Shown here: positions 49,905 through 58,964 of the stretch, one piece after another
Position numbering within the stretch: position 1 is the stretch's first letter
Layout of the letters: each line of letters opens with the position of its first letter
The notes under the pieces: generated by a model
The model's input: only the letters and a program-made list of their open reading frames with translations
What the model was told of the DNA's origin: nothing
Database searches by the model: none
Position numbers and translations under genes: made by a program
Assembly (NCBI GenBank): GCA_020829485.1
Contig: JAIVFU010000014.1
Span: forward strand, 1 to 64,000
Origin: Nostoc sp. CHAB 5834
Lineage (GTDB): Bacteria > Cyanobacteriota > Cyanobacteriia > Cyanobacteriales > Nostocaceae
Direction of reading: 5' to 3'
DNA length: 64,000 nucleotides

Positions 49905-50166
49905 GGTTTTGTGTGAACTGCGAGGGAATAAAAATCAACAATGATTTTGATTTATATATTTCTAATGTAGCGATCGCAGCGCTAGTTAGTCTTGCCATTA
50001 TGACAAAAAGGCGAAAAAAGCGAGAATTTCTCACAAAAATATCCCGATACAGCTTTTTTATTTAGTTTGTGAACAATATCTGATGGCTTGACAGTTCCAG
50101 AAATCTCAGCAACAGCCTCTAAGATAATATGATTATGCACTCATATTCTCAATCAGGTGGCTAATT

Positions 50167-50869
50167 ATGACTAGCCTCTTACCTAGTTCTCAACCAACAG
50201 AAGTTTTTTACCCAAGCTCGGATGGTGAACCTTTAGCAGAAAGTTATGTTCATTTATGTGCTCTACTGGCAACTTTAGAAGTATTGAGGCAATATTTGCT
50301 CGGTAGGCAAGCAACGGTTTTGAGTAACCAGTTTCTTTATTATGCTCAGGGTTTTCCGAGATTACGGGTAGCTCCAGATGTAATGGTGATTTTTAATGTT
50401 GCTCCTGGAGGCCGGGATAATTACAAGATATGGGAAGAGGGACAAGTACCTGTAGTTATCTTTGAAATGACCTCAGAGGGTACTAAAAACCAGGACACGG
50501 GTTTCAAGAAGACGCTGTATGAACAGTTAGGGGTACTGGAATACTGGTTATTTGATCCCAAGGGAGAGTGGATTAAGGAGCAATTGCAAGGGTATCGGCT
50601 ACGAGGCGAGGTGTATGAGCCAATTACAGATAAGTCGATGTGAACCTTTGCAGCTACGCTTGCAAATAGAGGGGCAGCTAATTGGTTTTTATCGAGAAGA
50701 CACTGGGGAAAAGTTGCTAATTCCAGAGGAGTTGGCAGAGGCGCTGAAGCATGAAAGATTGGCGAGAGAACAAGCCCAGTCACAGGTGGAAAGGTTGAAA
50801 GAACATTTGCGTAGACGCGAAGCGGCTTGTCGTTAGAAATCGCTAGGTGTTGATCCTGATACTATTTAG
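50167..50869 (+). pseudogene. Uma2-family gene broken by a 1-base frameshift and a 27-base repeat insertion
   Basis: The first frame encodes SSDGEPLAESYVHLCALLAT, RLRVAPDVMVIFN (acidic core), VPVVIFEMTSEGT and GVLEYWLFDPKGEW, a typical Uma2 subtype, but stops at 50641. One extra base near 50632 shifts the frame; the continuation is SRCEPLQLRLQIEGQLIGFY, EDTGEKLLIPEELAEALKHE and a coiled-coil tail. A 27-base repeat at 50813-50839 then adds RREAACR and a stop; without it the frame would end SLGVDPDTI at 50867-50869. A sequencing error could explain the first change but not the second. Confidence 0.82.
50811..50839. repeat. small GTAGACGCGAAGCGGCTTGT repeat inserted in the Uma2 pseudogene
   Basis: This short repeat is one of the common dispersed sequences of Nostoc-type genomes. 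Here it interrupts the conserved ERLKEHLR / SLGVDPDTI end of the Uma2 gene, adding 27 bases that contain a TAG. Confidence 0.65.
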
Positions 50870-51052
50870 CCATAGAGCAAGCGATCGCTCTTGGCAGGTG
50901 TTTTGCCCGATCGCATAAGCAAAGGCGATGCCTATGGCGGGCTACGCCTACGCTAAAAGACATGATCATTTATGATTTTATTTGGCAACTCATCTTTTTA
51001 CTCGTAAAATCGAAAACAAGATCAAGGTAAGTAGAAAAGAGTCCCTAAATTA

Positions 51053-52009
51053 ATGAATACGTTAATCAGTCAGGGTGGAAGAGCTATCACTAAATTTCAG
51101 GTGGTAGACCGGATAAATGATATCGTTTGGCAAGCTCACCAAGGTAGCGTTGCTGCAATTATTCAGCTATTGAACGAAAAGCTAGCCAAGTCTGGTGTCA
51201 GAACTAGAGCCATTTTTTCTGATGGTGTCTTACAACTTCTGTGCGAGGCGGCTAGGATAGAGCAACTTGAACAATCTCCCCTTGTAGAACAAATCCAGCA
51301 AATTCTTGATTCCATCGCCCCGCGTCACATTCGGCGAGTCAATATCAACAGTCGGATTGTTCGGGAACAACAATTACTGTGGTTAAAGGAGATAGATAGC
51401 GATCGCGACAACCAATTGCTTTGGTCGCAGGAAATTACGTTAATTCAGCCTAATATTATAAAGCAATTAATTAAAGATTTCAGAGAAGCTCAAGCTGAAC
51501 TAGGAAAGCCAAATTTTCCTAGAACTCAAGTCTCTCGTCCTTTAGTACTTATTAACAAGGAAAAACACAAAAATAAGCCTAAAAAAAAGATATTAGCCGT
51601 GGTTGGTTTATGCTCACTGTTGTTGCTTAGTTGGGTTGTTTATGCCCAGTTAGGTAATAATCTGAGCAATATAATGCAATTACAAACTTCTAAATCTTTA
51701 ACTTCAGAAAATACGATCAATAGAAAAGTTCAAACGCCACTTAGTTCTGCTAAGAATAACCTTTATGACGCGTCTAATGACCAATTTGCCACAGCCGTGC
51801 GAATTGCCAACCAAGCTTCTGCATCTGGTAAAACAGCCACAATCTCAACTCAGTGGTTAGAGATAGCTGCTAAGTGGCAACGGGCTTCAGATTTAATGAG
51901 TACGGTGCCACAAAAACACAGCCGTTATCAGGAAGCTAAGATTCGTACTCAACTTTATAAGAAATACAGTGAGGCGGCGCAGAAAGAAGCAGATAAAAGT
52001 AAATCTTAG
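51053..52009 (+). CDS. membrane protein of unknown function with the Nostoc SGVRTRA N-terminal domain
   Basis: The protein has 318 residues. The N-terminal 110 residues (IIQLLNEKLAKSGVRTRAIF, LQLLCEAARIEQLEQSPLVE, RRVNINSRIVREQQLLWLKE) match a domain repeated in many cyanobacterial proteins, with no known function. One transmembrane helix lies at about 181-200 (KKKILAVVGLCSLLLLSWVV). The C-terminal part has a TISTQWLEIAAKWQRASDLM-type repeat related to those of the protein encoded at 24574. Both could be membrane-tethered scaffold or sensor proteins, but nothing more can be said. Confidence 0.78.
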   Translation: MNTLISQGGRAITKFQVVDRINDIVWQAHQGSVAAIIQLLNEKLAKSGVRTRAIFSDGVLQLLCEAARIEQLEQSPLVEQIQQILDSIAPRHIRRVNINSRIVREQQLLWLKEIDSDRDNQLLWSQEITLIQPNIIKQLIKDFREAQAELGKPNFPRTQVSRPLVLINKEKHKNKPKKKILAVVGLCSLLLLSWVVYAQLGNNLSNIMQLQTSKSLTSENTINRKVQTPLSSAKNNLYDASNDQFATAVRIANQASASGKTATISTQWLEIAAKWQRASDLMSTVPQKHSRYQEAKIRTQLYKKYSEAAQKEADKSKS

Positions 52010-52205
52010 TTTTTTGTTATTAAAAAACTTCGATTACTGAGCGGCTACAATTCAGTAGACAGTGATTTTTACTTAAAATCTATTATCACATATTGTATAC
52101 ATCATGACTGGTGGCTAAGAATTTCGATTTTTGTACCAAATACTGTTGGGTACAATTAGAAAAAAATCGACCTTATTGTGTTATCAATAAGGTCATTTAA
52201 CCCAA

Positions 52206-52327
52206 TAAGTAAGTCGGTGAGAATAATTCAAACTATATTAACTAATGTAAAAAATTTTGGAATTAGTTTGTAGTGAGGGCTGAAGCCCTCACTACAAACA
52301 TGCAAATTATTTACGCCGTCCTACTTA
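52206..52327. repeat. miniature element, AAGTAAGTCGG family, copy 3
   Basis: The ends are TAAGTAAGTCGGTGAGAATA and TTACGCCGTCCTACTTA. The interior keeps AACTAATGTAAAAAATTTTG and a GAGGGCTGAAGCCCTC stem. It is the shortest of the three copies. Confidence 0.75.
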
Positions 52328-52478
52328 CAGTTCAGTTAAGAATTTTTGGTACTGATTTTAGACCTGTAGAGACGCGTTAGCGTAGCGGGGCGTTCGCTTT
52401 TAGCGTCTCCAAGAGTTGCCCAGCCCAGTACAATTTCGCGTCTCTACCAAGATTTTTGGGCTTAACTGAACGGTATTG
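52327..52478. repeat. miniature element with GTTCAGTTAAG / CTTAACTGAACGGTATTG ends
   Basis: The left end is ACAGTTCAGTTAAG and the right end CTTAACTGAACGGTATTG. Inside are GTAGAGACGCG and CGCGTCTCTAC arms with additional GC-rich repeat. It belongs with the element that interrupts the antitoxin gene at 7570, but its interior differs. Confidence 0.75.
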
Positions 52479-52566
52479 TCATTTAACCAAGCTGATTGAT
52501 TCGTGGAGTCAATCTAAAATCCTTCGACTGAGCGTAGCCGAAGTCCAAAATCTGTATGTTCCCTAA

Positions 52567-54387
52567 CTAACTCAGGAATTCTCCTGTTTCTTGCAGGGAG
52601 TGCAAGCGGTGGTAAATACCTTCGTGACGCAAGAGTTCCTCGTGGCTACCCACTTCTACAATCTTTCCTTGCTCCAAAACCACAATTTTATCGGCTTCTC
52701 GAACTGTACTTAAACGGTGGGCAATAACAATGGTGGTGCAAGTGCCTTGAATCGATCGCATCGCTAGCTGAATTGAACGCTCGGACTCATAATCTAAACT
52801 AGAGGTGGCTTCGTCAAAAATCAGCACGTCTGGTTCTACTAACAACGCCCTAGCAATTCCCAAGCGTTGTCTTTGTCCTCCAGATAGCCTGACACCTCGT
52901 TCTCCCACAACGGTGTAATAACCTTTGGGTAAGTGCTGCACTACTTCATCGACTCTGGCAATTCTACAGGCTTCTTGAACCTGCTCCAAACTAGCATTTG
53001 GTCTGCCGTAGGTGAGGTTATCCAATATAGTACCGTTAAAAACATCTACTTCTTGGTGAACGATCGCTAGCCTTCGTCTATACTTACCCACATCCAAAGT
53101 GCGAATATCTTGACCATCAATCAGAATTTGACCTTCTTGAGGCTCAAAATATCGCAACAGCAATTTCACTAAAGTAGACTTACCAGAACCGGAACGCCCC
53201 ACTAATGCCACTGTTTGGTATGGCTCAATCAACAAGTTAATATCTTGCAAAACTTGACGGTTAGCATCATATCCAAAACTGAGGTGGGACAACTCAACTT
53301 TTCCAGTAAATTTATAAGGTGATTCTGTCTGGTTGCTCTCTTCTAAAAGACTAGCTGAATCAGATGCAGTTGGCTCTTGCAAAAATTCGTGAAACCGCAG
53401 CATGGGAGAATAACGACGGGCAAAAACTTCTGCCAAGTTACTAATAGGTTCCAATTCGGCATAAGCCATGCTCGAAAGAGTTAAGGTCATGACAAAATGA
53501 CCGAGAGAAATTCTCCCATTTACTGTTGCTGCTAAAGTCAAACCCAGAATTGTAAATACACAAAACTGAATTACGGTTCTTTGCCAAGTACCCAGTTTTG
53601 TATAACCTTTGTGGATGCGATAATCAAGCACCATTAGTTCACGATCCAAACGTTGCTTTTGCCGCTTCAGTTCCCTAGCTTCTGTAGCAAATGCTTTCAC
53701 CGTTTTGATATTGGTGATTAATTCGGAAGTGCGGCTTTCGGTGTCCTCTCCATACTTATCTAGACGGCTTTCGTACCCAATTAGCTGTTGTAAACTCTTC
53801 AGGCTGAAGCTGAGAATAATTACAAAGGAAATTAGATATAAAATTGCAATCCGCCACTCAATGAACAAGATAAACACAAAAATCCCCAGCACACGAGCCA
53901 GTTTAGGAATCAACTGTCCGGCAACTTCAGGGTAACTAAAAGTGTGGTTAGAAATACCTCTAGCTACTCTTCCGGCAATGCGTCCAGGGTTATTTTCATC
54001 ATAAAATTCTAGTGGGAGAGTCAGAACTTTAGCGATCGCTATTTCGTTTTTATCTCGACGCGACTTGAAAGCTATATCCCAATGAAACCAATTGGTTAAC
54101 CAGGGTTGTGTGGGCGCTCTCACTACGGTGACAACGAATATTAAACCCAATAATACACCCAAAGATAGAGTTTTATTAACTGGGTAATTGGTAATGTCCG
54201 AAAAACTTGCGATCGCACTTTGAAGTGGTTTATCCAAAGGTTGATTAGACAAAACGTTTAAAATCTGCCCGATCGCGTAAGGGACAACTAAATCAATAAC
54301 TTCGTAAATGCTAGATGCTGTAATACTGAAAACACTCGGCTTCCAGTAAGAGCGAAAGTAATCGACAATATCTTGAAATTTGGCCAT
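52567..54387 (-). CDS. ABC exporter, fused permease and ATPase
   Basis: The protein has 606 residues from the second Met (MAKFQDIVDYF). An N-terminal six-helix exporter domain (about 15-320) is followed by a nucleotide-binding domain: Walker A VALVGRSGSGKSTLV, Q-loop VHQEVDVF, signature VRLSGGQRQRLGIARAL, Walker B DVLIFDEATSSLD and H-loop IVIAHRLST. It functions as a homodimer or with a second half-transporter. The family (MsbA/multidrug type) exports lipids, peptides or drugs; no substrate clue is visible nearby. The start at 54396 is possible. Confidence 0.95.
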   Translation of the reverse strand: MAKFQDIVDYFRSYWKPSVFSITASSIYEVIDLVVPYAIGQILNVLSNQPLDKPLQSAIASFSDITNYPVNKTLSLGVLLGLIFVVTVVRAPTQPWLTNWFHWDIAFKSRRDKNEIAIAKVLTLPLEFYDENNPGRIAGRVARGISNHTFSYPEVAGQLIPKLARVLGIFVFILFIEWRIAILYLISFVIILSFSLKSLQQLIGYESRLDKYGEDTESRTSELITNIKTVKAFATEARELKRQKQRLDRELMVLDYRIHKGYTKLGTWQRTVIQFCVFTILGLTLAATVNGRISLGHFVMTLTLSSMAYAELEPISNLAEVFARRYSPMLRFHEFLQEPTASDSASLLEESNQTESPYKFTGKVELSHLSFGYDANRQVLQDINLLIEPYQTVALVGRSGSGKSTLVKLLLRYFEPQEGQILIDGQDIRTLDVGKYRRRLAIVHQEVDVFNGTILDNLTYGRPNASLEQVQEACRIARVDEVVQHLPKGYYTVVGERGVRLSGGQRQRLGIARALLVEPDVLIFDEATSSLDYESERSIQLAMRSIQGTCTTIVIAHRLSTVREADKIVVLEQGKIVEVGSHEELLRHEGIYHRLHSLQETGEFLS

Positions 54388-54475
54388 GATGCACACCGTC
54401 CAAGAGCGCGATCGTAAACTTGGAATTTATATACTACATTTGTATTACACGATAGTCAAGTGTTATAGGTTTAAA

Positions 54476-55276
54476 TCACTCCTTTGGAGTAGTAGGTATT
54501 TGTGTGGGGAAAAATTCTAGGCGATAGCGATAGAGAGCAACTGGTCGAGAACCAGCTTTAAAGTAATCTGGATCTTGGGGTGAAAGATAGACAGCAGTAA
54601 CTTGATCTGCCTCAATTGCCGGATTAGCTGTTGAAAGTTTATGATAAGCGGTGGTAGATTCTACAGAGTTTAAATAAGGGCGTGAACCGCCTTTGAATAG
54701 TTGTTGAAACACTTCTGTAGTCATGAATTTGTCATCAGGGGTAGTTTCTGTAGCCCGTGCAGTCACAATGGAAATTAGTTGGCGACTGCTACGCAAGAAC
54801 GTAATTTGACGATTAGGTGAATCTGGATCTACTTTGACTAATAACACTGCTTCATCCCCTAAATAAGCTCTTGCCAAATTCAAGCTATTAAATGCTCTAT
54901 CTGCTACTAAAATTGGGGATTTTTTCTTTATCTGAGGTAATATCTTTAACCCAGTAATAGATGGTTGCTCTTTGACAAATCTTACTACAAAACTCACAGG
55001 CTGATTTAATTGTCGGCGATTACCTTCAAATCCTGGGGTTACGATTTCTGGTGCTAAAGGCGCAGCTAAATCTACCAAAGTACTTGTAATTTGCCAAGAA
55101 CCACTCATCCATTCAGGGTAAACCAAATCACCCGAAGCGGGTTGTACGGAAGTTAATTTTTCCCATTGGGGAAAATTTGCTAACCGTTGAGATAACTCTC
55201 CTGCAAAAGCATCGCCACCCCACAAAAGGAATAAAAGCAGCAAGCAAAAACTCCAAATCGCCTTTATTGTAAGCAT
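54476..55276 (-). CDS. DUF6816-like exported protein of cyanobacteria
   Basis: The 266-residue protein has a signal peptide of about 25 residues (IWSFCLLLLFLLWGGDAFA-G), so it should be lumenal or periplasmic. Conserved-looking segments are LVYPEWMSGSWQITSTLVDL, TPGFEGNRRQLNQPVSFVV and a C-terminal YRYRLEFFPTQIP. Homologues occur throughout cyanobacteria and in chloroplast lumen proteins of plants, without assigned function. The gene is monocistronic; the following ABC exporter gene starts about 90 bases downstream on the same strand, so co-transcription is possible. Confidence 0.8.
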   Translation of the reverse strand: MLTIKAIWSFCLLLLFLLWGGDAFAGELSQRLANFPQWEKLTSVQPASGDLVYPEWMSGSWQITSTLVDLAAPLAPEIVTPGFEGNRRQLNQPVSFVVRFVKEQPSITGLKILPQIKKKSPILVADRAFNSLNLARAYLGDEAVLLVKVDPDSPNRQITFLRSSRQLISIVTARATETTPDDKFMTTEVFQQLFKGGSRPYLNSVESTTAYHKLSTANPAIEADQVTAVYLSPQDPDYFKAGSRPVALYRYRLEFFPTQIPTTPKE

Positions 55277-55530
55277 TAGCAGTTTTGTATTTAACGTTTA
55301 TTATTTATCGATTAAAAATTAAGTAAGTTTGTGTAAAAAATTAAAAGTTTGTAGTTATCGCTTTAGCGAAAAAGTGCTAACTAAAGGCTAATCATAAAGT
55401 TTTATCTTTTTGTATAGTACAGTTTACTTTATTTGCGCCAATTTACTTAATACATGAGATAATGATACACTTAATTTATTATCTATTATTTTATTTCAAT
55501 ACCTTCGCCAAATCGAAAAATATCTCGATT

Positions 55531-55618
55531 TGTAGGTTGGGTTGAGGCACAAAACCCAACGTATTTGTTGGGTTTTGCTTCCCTACGGGACGCTACGCGA
55601 ACGCTCAATCCAACCTAC
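55531..55618. repeat. GTAGGTTGG/CCAACCTAC hairpin repeat
   Basis: It carries TGTAGGTTGGGTTGAG, CAAAACCCAAC, GTTGGGTTTTG and CTCAATCCAACCTACA arms. The same hairpin forms the interior of the element inserted in the antitoxin gene at 7570-7705. Confidence 0.8.
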
Positions 55619-55784
55619 AAAAAAATGGCGAAAATTTAGAATATGTTTTACCGATTCATCGCAGCTAGGACTTACGCACTGTACAAATGCATCGTGATAT
55701 GCATTACATAAAATAGGTTATTTCAGGCTTTTCTTAATTATTCTGTGATGCCTACGGCGGTAAACTACGTAAATAGACCATGCT

Positions 55785-56236
55785 GTAGGGGCACAGCAAT
55801 GTTCATAGGTGTCAACTTAAGCTAAAAAAATGCATGTCCTACAGGCGTTTTACCCCCCTTTCCAAGCAGGGCTGTTTCATTCGATCTCTTAGGGATTTTG
55901 TCAAGAGTATGAGTCAGAAATTTGCTTGAGTGGGAAAAAGAAAAACTACCACCTCAACCAGCAAATTTAAGTGCGTTCACCATTTTCTTGCCCAATCAGA
56001 TTTTTTAGTCACCTGGTTTTTTTGCTTGAAACGCTTGTAAATCAGCGCCTTTTAGGGAATGAAACAGCCCTGCCTTTCCAAGGGGGGAAAAAGAAATCCA
56101 GTTCCCTCCCCAATGCATCGGGGAGGGTTAGGGTGGGGTGACGCGGTGAGTGATGGGAAGGCAGAGAACTGAATATCACGTCTCTACATGGCTTTCACGT
56201 TAATTTGACACGTATGAGCATTGCTGTGCCCTTACA
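55785..56236. repeat. nested inverted-repeat composite B
   Basis: The outer shell is GTAGGGGCACAGCAATGTTC...GTGTCAACTTAA with its inverse ending GCATTGCTGTGCCCTTACA. The middle layer is ACCCCCCTTTCCA / TCCAAGGGGGGAAA, and the 214-bp core family lies inside. The order of layers is the same as in composite A at 10503-10951. Confidence 0.8.
55864..56076. repeat. 214-bp core element, copy B
   Basis: This is practically identical to 10621-10834 over its whole length, with one missing G in the left end. Such identity over more than 200 non-coding bases implies recent movement, gene conversion or constraint. Confidence 0.9.
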
Positions 56237-56360
56237 AAAGATATGGTTTTTAACCTTAATATATATTTGGTATTTCTTGTCAATACGTAAGTCCTAGCAG
56301 CGTTAATGTGGAGCAATTCGGTGCAGATATCCGATTTCCTGCACCCCTATCAGTTTAGCT

Positions 56361-56765
56361 TTAAATTTCTGCTGGTAAAGGCTGCCAAACTTCACCATAC
56401 TTCTCTTTTAAAGTCTGCCATGCTTCCACCTGTCCGGGTTCATATTCGCCAGGTTTACCCCATTGCAAAAACAGGCTTAAAGCAGGTTCTTGTTTATCAT
56501 CTAAAAACCGAATCGCATAGGTTGTAAAATTCCCCCTCTTCGCCTCACCTGTTTCAAATTTTACCTGAGTGATTTTGTCCATATTCAAGTGAAATTCAAA
56601 GCCTTCAGTATGCATATTAGCGTACTTACCTTTGGGTAATTCTGCATAAAATAACTTTTCTATTTTGCCTCGTGCTTCTAATACAGCAGCACTGCTAGTA
56701 ACAATTAAACGCAAAGTTCCTAAAGTCTCACAAGCTTCTAAAAATTCTTTCAATGTTGTGGTCAT
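56361..56765 (-). CDS. ChuX/HutX-like heme-utilisation family protein
   Basis: The 134-residue protein matches the small cyanobacterial branch of the ChuX/HutX fold (heme-binding or heme-carrier-like). Segments are GTLRLIVTSSAAVLEARGKI, LFYAELPKGKYANMHTEGFE, FHLNMDKITQVKFETGEAKR and ALSLFLQWGKPGEYEPGQVE. Whether it binds heme is not shown. The ATG directly adjoins an AATGACA heptamer array without a visible ribosome binding site. It lies downstream of phoH on the same strand, about 160 bases away. Confidence 0.75.
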   Translation of the reverse strand: MTTTLKEFLEACETLGTLRLIVTSSAAVLEARGKIEKLFYAELPKGKYANMHTEGFEFHLNMDKITQVKFETGEAKRGNFTTYAIRFLDDKQEPALSLFLQWGKPGEYEPGQVEAWQTLKEKYGEVWQPLPAEI

Positions 56766-56927
56766 TTGTCATTTTTCCTTTGTTATTTGTTATTTGTCGT
56801 TTGTCATTCGTCATTTATTAGTTTTTTACTAATGACCAATACTTCTCTACGAGAGGCTACGCTTAGGATAGGCTCGGCACGAGTCACTCAGTACAAATGA
56901 CCAATGACTAATGACTAATGACTATTT
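56763..56927. repeat. heptamer arrays (TCATTTG, ATGACCA) flanking a palindromic repeat
   Basis: GTCATTTGTCATTTTTCCTT units, TAATGACCAATAC, a CTCTACGAGAGGCTACGC repeat and AATGACCAATGACTAATGAC units fill the gap. The array edges coincide with the start codon of the ChuX-like gene and the stop codon of phoH. Confidence 0.8.
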
Positions 56928-57911
56928 TTCGTATTGTTCATAAGCAGCAACAATGCGCTGAACTAAAGGATGGCGCACAACATCTTTTTGGGAAAATTCG
57001 CAAAAGGCAATGCCTTCAACGTGTTTTAAAATTTGTAAAGCCACTCCTAAACCCGATTGTTGATGAAGTGGTAAATCAGTTTGTGTCATGTCGCCTGTAA
57101 TCACCATCCGAGAACGGAAACCTAAACGAGTCAAAACCATTTTCATTTGAGCGGGTGTAGTATTTTGCGCTTCATCCACAATTACAAAGGCGTTATTAAG
57201 GGTGCGTCCCCGCATATAGGCGAGTGGTGCAACTTCAATTACACCGCGTTCCATTAAACTAGGTACTTTTTCGGGATCGATAAATTCATAAATAGCATCG
57301 TAAAGTGGGCGAAGATAGGGATTAACTTTCTGCTGTAAGTCTCCAGGCAAAAAACCGAGTTTTTCACCGGCTTCTACGGCAGGGCGAGTTAAGATGAGCT
57401 TTTCAAACTGGTTAGCAAGGAGTGCTTGCACGGCGACAACAACAGCGAGATAAGTCTTACCAGTACCAGCAGGCCCGATCCCAAAGGTGAGATCACGTCT
57501 ACGGAGTGCGTCGATATATTGACGCTGGCGGAAGGTTTTGGCACGGACTTCTTCGCCTCGGCGACTCTTGGCGAGGACATTTCGCTGTAAATCTTGCAGT
57601 TCCCCTTGCCGATCGCTATCTATGGCTTGACGAGCTGTTAAAATATCGGCACTGGAGATAGTATTGCCTTTAATCCAGAGGTTTTCAAGCGATCGCACTA
57701 ATCGAGAAGCCAAATCAATTTGCCCTTCGGTACCAGAAATCACTAATTCCTGTCCGCGTAGCACTAAAGTGGCTCCTGTTTGCCGAGATAGCATTTTGAG
57801 ATTTTCTTCTCCATCTCCCCCAAGAGCGATCGCACTGGGAATATTGGGCAGCTGAATTGTTAAGGCACCTGCCATAGTATTTCTTAATTGGTGAGGATCT
57901 GTATTTGACAA
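56922..57911 (-). CDS. phoH: PhoH-family ATPase
   Basis: The 329-residue protein has an N-terminal KH-like segment (NIPSAIALGGDGEENLKMLS) then the PhoH ATPase core: GIGPAGTGKTYLAVVVAVQAL (Walker A), LTRPAVEAGEKLGFLPGDL, AFVIVDEAQNTTPAQMKM (Walker B) and MVITGDMTQTDLP (sensor I). It belongs to the PhoH/YbeZ group, linked to RNA metabolism and ribosome maturation. It lies 5' of nothing obviously related; the usual ybeY neighbour is not seen in this window. The ATG start is preceded by plausible spacing, but no strong ribosome binding site was seen. Confidence 0.95.
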   Translation of the reverse strand: MSNTDPHQLRNTMAGALTIQLPNIPSAIALGGDGEENLKMLSRQTGATLVLRGQELVISGTEGQIDLASRLVRSLENLWIKGNTISSADILTARQAIDSDRQGELQDLQRNVLAKSRRGEEVRAKTFRQRQYIDALRRRDLTFGIGPAGTGKTYLAVVVAVQALLANQFEKLILTRPAVEAGEKLGFLPGDLQQKVNPYLRPLYDAIYEFIDPEKVPSLMERGVIEVAPLAYMRGRTLNNAFVIVDEAQNTTPAQMKMVLTRLGFRSRMVITGDMTQTDLPLHQQSGLGVALQILKHVEGIAFCEFSQKDVVRHPLVQRIVAAYEQYEK

Positions 57912-58226
57912 AGGTTAATTTTTCTCGCTAACGGCGAAATTATGCTTTTATTAACTACATTTTGAAAAATTTTTGTAATAAATTATCGCTTATAGAGGCG
58001 TACAGCTTGCCCTCATCCCCTAACCCCTTCTGCCAACATGGGGGAAGGGGAAATTGAGAATTTACTCCCCTCTCCCAACATGGAAGAGGGGCTGGGGGTG
58101 AGGACATAGCCCCTACTGGTGAAGAGTCCAAAAAAAGATCCAAAAATCTTTTTGCTACTTTCCATCTTTACAAAAATTCTGAGCGGAGGTAAACACAACC
58201 GCTCAGACTTGCTCTCTAGTTTGAAA
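57912..58226. other. intergenic region between KH gene and phoH with a purine/pyrimidine repeat
   Basis: 58011-58103 carries the CCTCATCCCCTAACCCC...GGGGCTGGGGGTGAGG inverted repeat widely found in cyanobacteria. A terminator-like hairpin follows at 58171-58206. No gene was found. Confidence 0.7.
58171..58206 (-). terminator. Rho-independent terminator of the rpsP-KH operon
   Basis: On the minus strand CTGAGCGG and CCGCTCAG make an 8-bp stem with a 12-base loop, followed by AATTTTTG. It starts 21 bases after the KH gene stop. Confidence 0.7.
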
Positions 58227-58667
58227 CTAGCGGAGGCGGGGCTTAACAATGGGTTTAGGCCCATCATTTCCACGCGGTTCTCTTCTAGTTGGCGGTGGCG
58301 ATCGCTCTTCTGTCTCTTCATCAAAAGACATACCCTCGCGGCCCGGGGTAGTGCTGCCGTAAATATCCAGGTATACTGATTGCCCAGCTGCTGCTGCTGC
58401 TGCGGCAATTACTGTACGAATCGCCTGAATATTGCGTCCCCCTCGACCAAACACTTTCCCTTTATCCGTGCTTTCAAAGGCGATGCGAATCCAAGCCCGG
58501 TTGAGGGCTTGAGAAATTTCACAATCGACGCTTAAAGTCTCTGGAGATTCCAAAAACGGCTGCACTAAAAACTGAACCAGCCCAACGTAGTTGGGACTAG
58601 CTGTTGGGGATATTGTTCCAGAATTATGATGCGGCTGTAGCTGTGGCACTGACCTGTTCAAAAACAT
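58227..58667 (-). CDS. KH-domain RNA-binding protein (KhpA-like)
   Basis: The protein has 146 residues. The KH type II core is [20 protein letters not shown] and [20 protein letters not shown] with the GxxG-type loop GRGG. A basic Pro/Arg-rich tail ([18 protein letters not shown]) probably contacts RNA. Its start overlaps the rpsP end by 44 bases, so the two are translationally linked, as in many bacteria. A role in RNA handling near the ribosome is inferred from family and operon. An Ala-rich stretch at residues 86-93 is encoded by a GCTGCT-like run. Confidence 0.92.
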   Translation of the reverse strand: MFLNRSVPQLQPHHNSGTISPTASPNYVGLVQFLVQPFLESPETLSVDCEISQALNRAWIRIAFESTDKGKVFGRGGRNIQAIRTVIAAAAAAAGQSVYLDIYGSTTPGREGMSFDEETEERSPPPTRREPRGNDGPKPIVKPRLR

Positions 58668-58890
58668 TGGCTTTTACTAAAATGCGACGGACGGTGTCAG
58701 TGGGTTGAGCGCCTTGTTGTAGTCGCTTGACGATGCCGGGAACGTCTAGTCGCACTTCATCGGTTCTGGGGTTATAGAATCCCAATTCTTCTAGGGGACG
58801 GCCATCGCGGCGAGCGAGGTTGTTAATGGCGACAATGCGGTAACTTGCTTCCCGCTTTTTACCGAATCGCTTCAAGCGCAGTTTGATCAT
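58624..58890 (-). CDS. rpsP: 30S ribosomal protein S16
   Basis: The 88-residue protein begins [20 protein letters not shown] and has [20 protein letters not shown], the S16 signature. It binds 16S rRNA during 30S assembly. It has the normal length for cyanobacteria, with an extra Ala/Thr-rich C terminus ([10 protein letters not shown]) that overlaps the KH gene start in another frame. It lies downstream of ffh on the same strand with a repeat of about 130 bases between, consistent with the ffh-rpsP-KH order seen in many bacteria. Confidence 0.98.
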   Translation of the reverse strand: MIKLRLKRFGKKREASYRIVAINNLARRDGRPLEELGFYNPRTDEVRLDVPGIVKRLQQGAQPTDTVRRILVKANVFEQVSATATAAS

Positions 58891-58964
58891 GGTTGAAGAA
58901 TCATTCTCCTAATTGGTAACTATGCCGAAATGCTAATTTTAGCACTCGTCTAGCATTTGGTGCT

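Larger units (their letters stand above)
52010..52566. other. repeat-filled intergenic region
   Basis: After a plain AT-rich part (52010-52200) lie an AAGTAAGTCGG element (52206-52327) and, abutting it, a full-length GTTCAGTTAAG element (52327-52478). A CCTTCGACTGAGCGTAGCCG repeat (about 52520-52545) follows. No gene was found. Confidence 0.7.
55277..56360. other. 1.1-kb gene-free region with a nested repeat composite
   Basis: A GTAGGTTGGGTTGAG...CTCAATCCAACCTAC hairpin (55531-55618) is followed by composite B (55785-56236). A further outer pair, AGGACTTACGCA at 55669 and GCGTAAGTCCT-like TACGTAAGTCCTA at 56285, seems to enclose it. No gene was found. Confidence 0.75.

Noticed and set aside
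50552..50836. 94-codon frame as an independent gene
   Set aside because: It continues the Uma2 protein after a one-base shift and has no own start region; merged into the pseudogene.
58013..58408. 131-codon minus-strand frame overlapping the KH gene
   Set aside because: It is a frame-shifted shadow of the KH gene running on into the purine/pyrimidine repeat.
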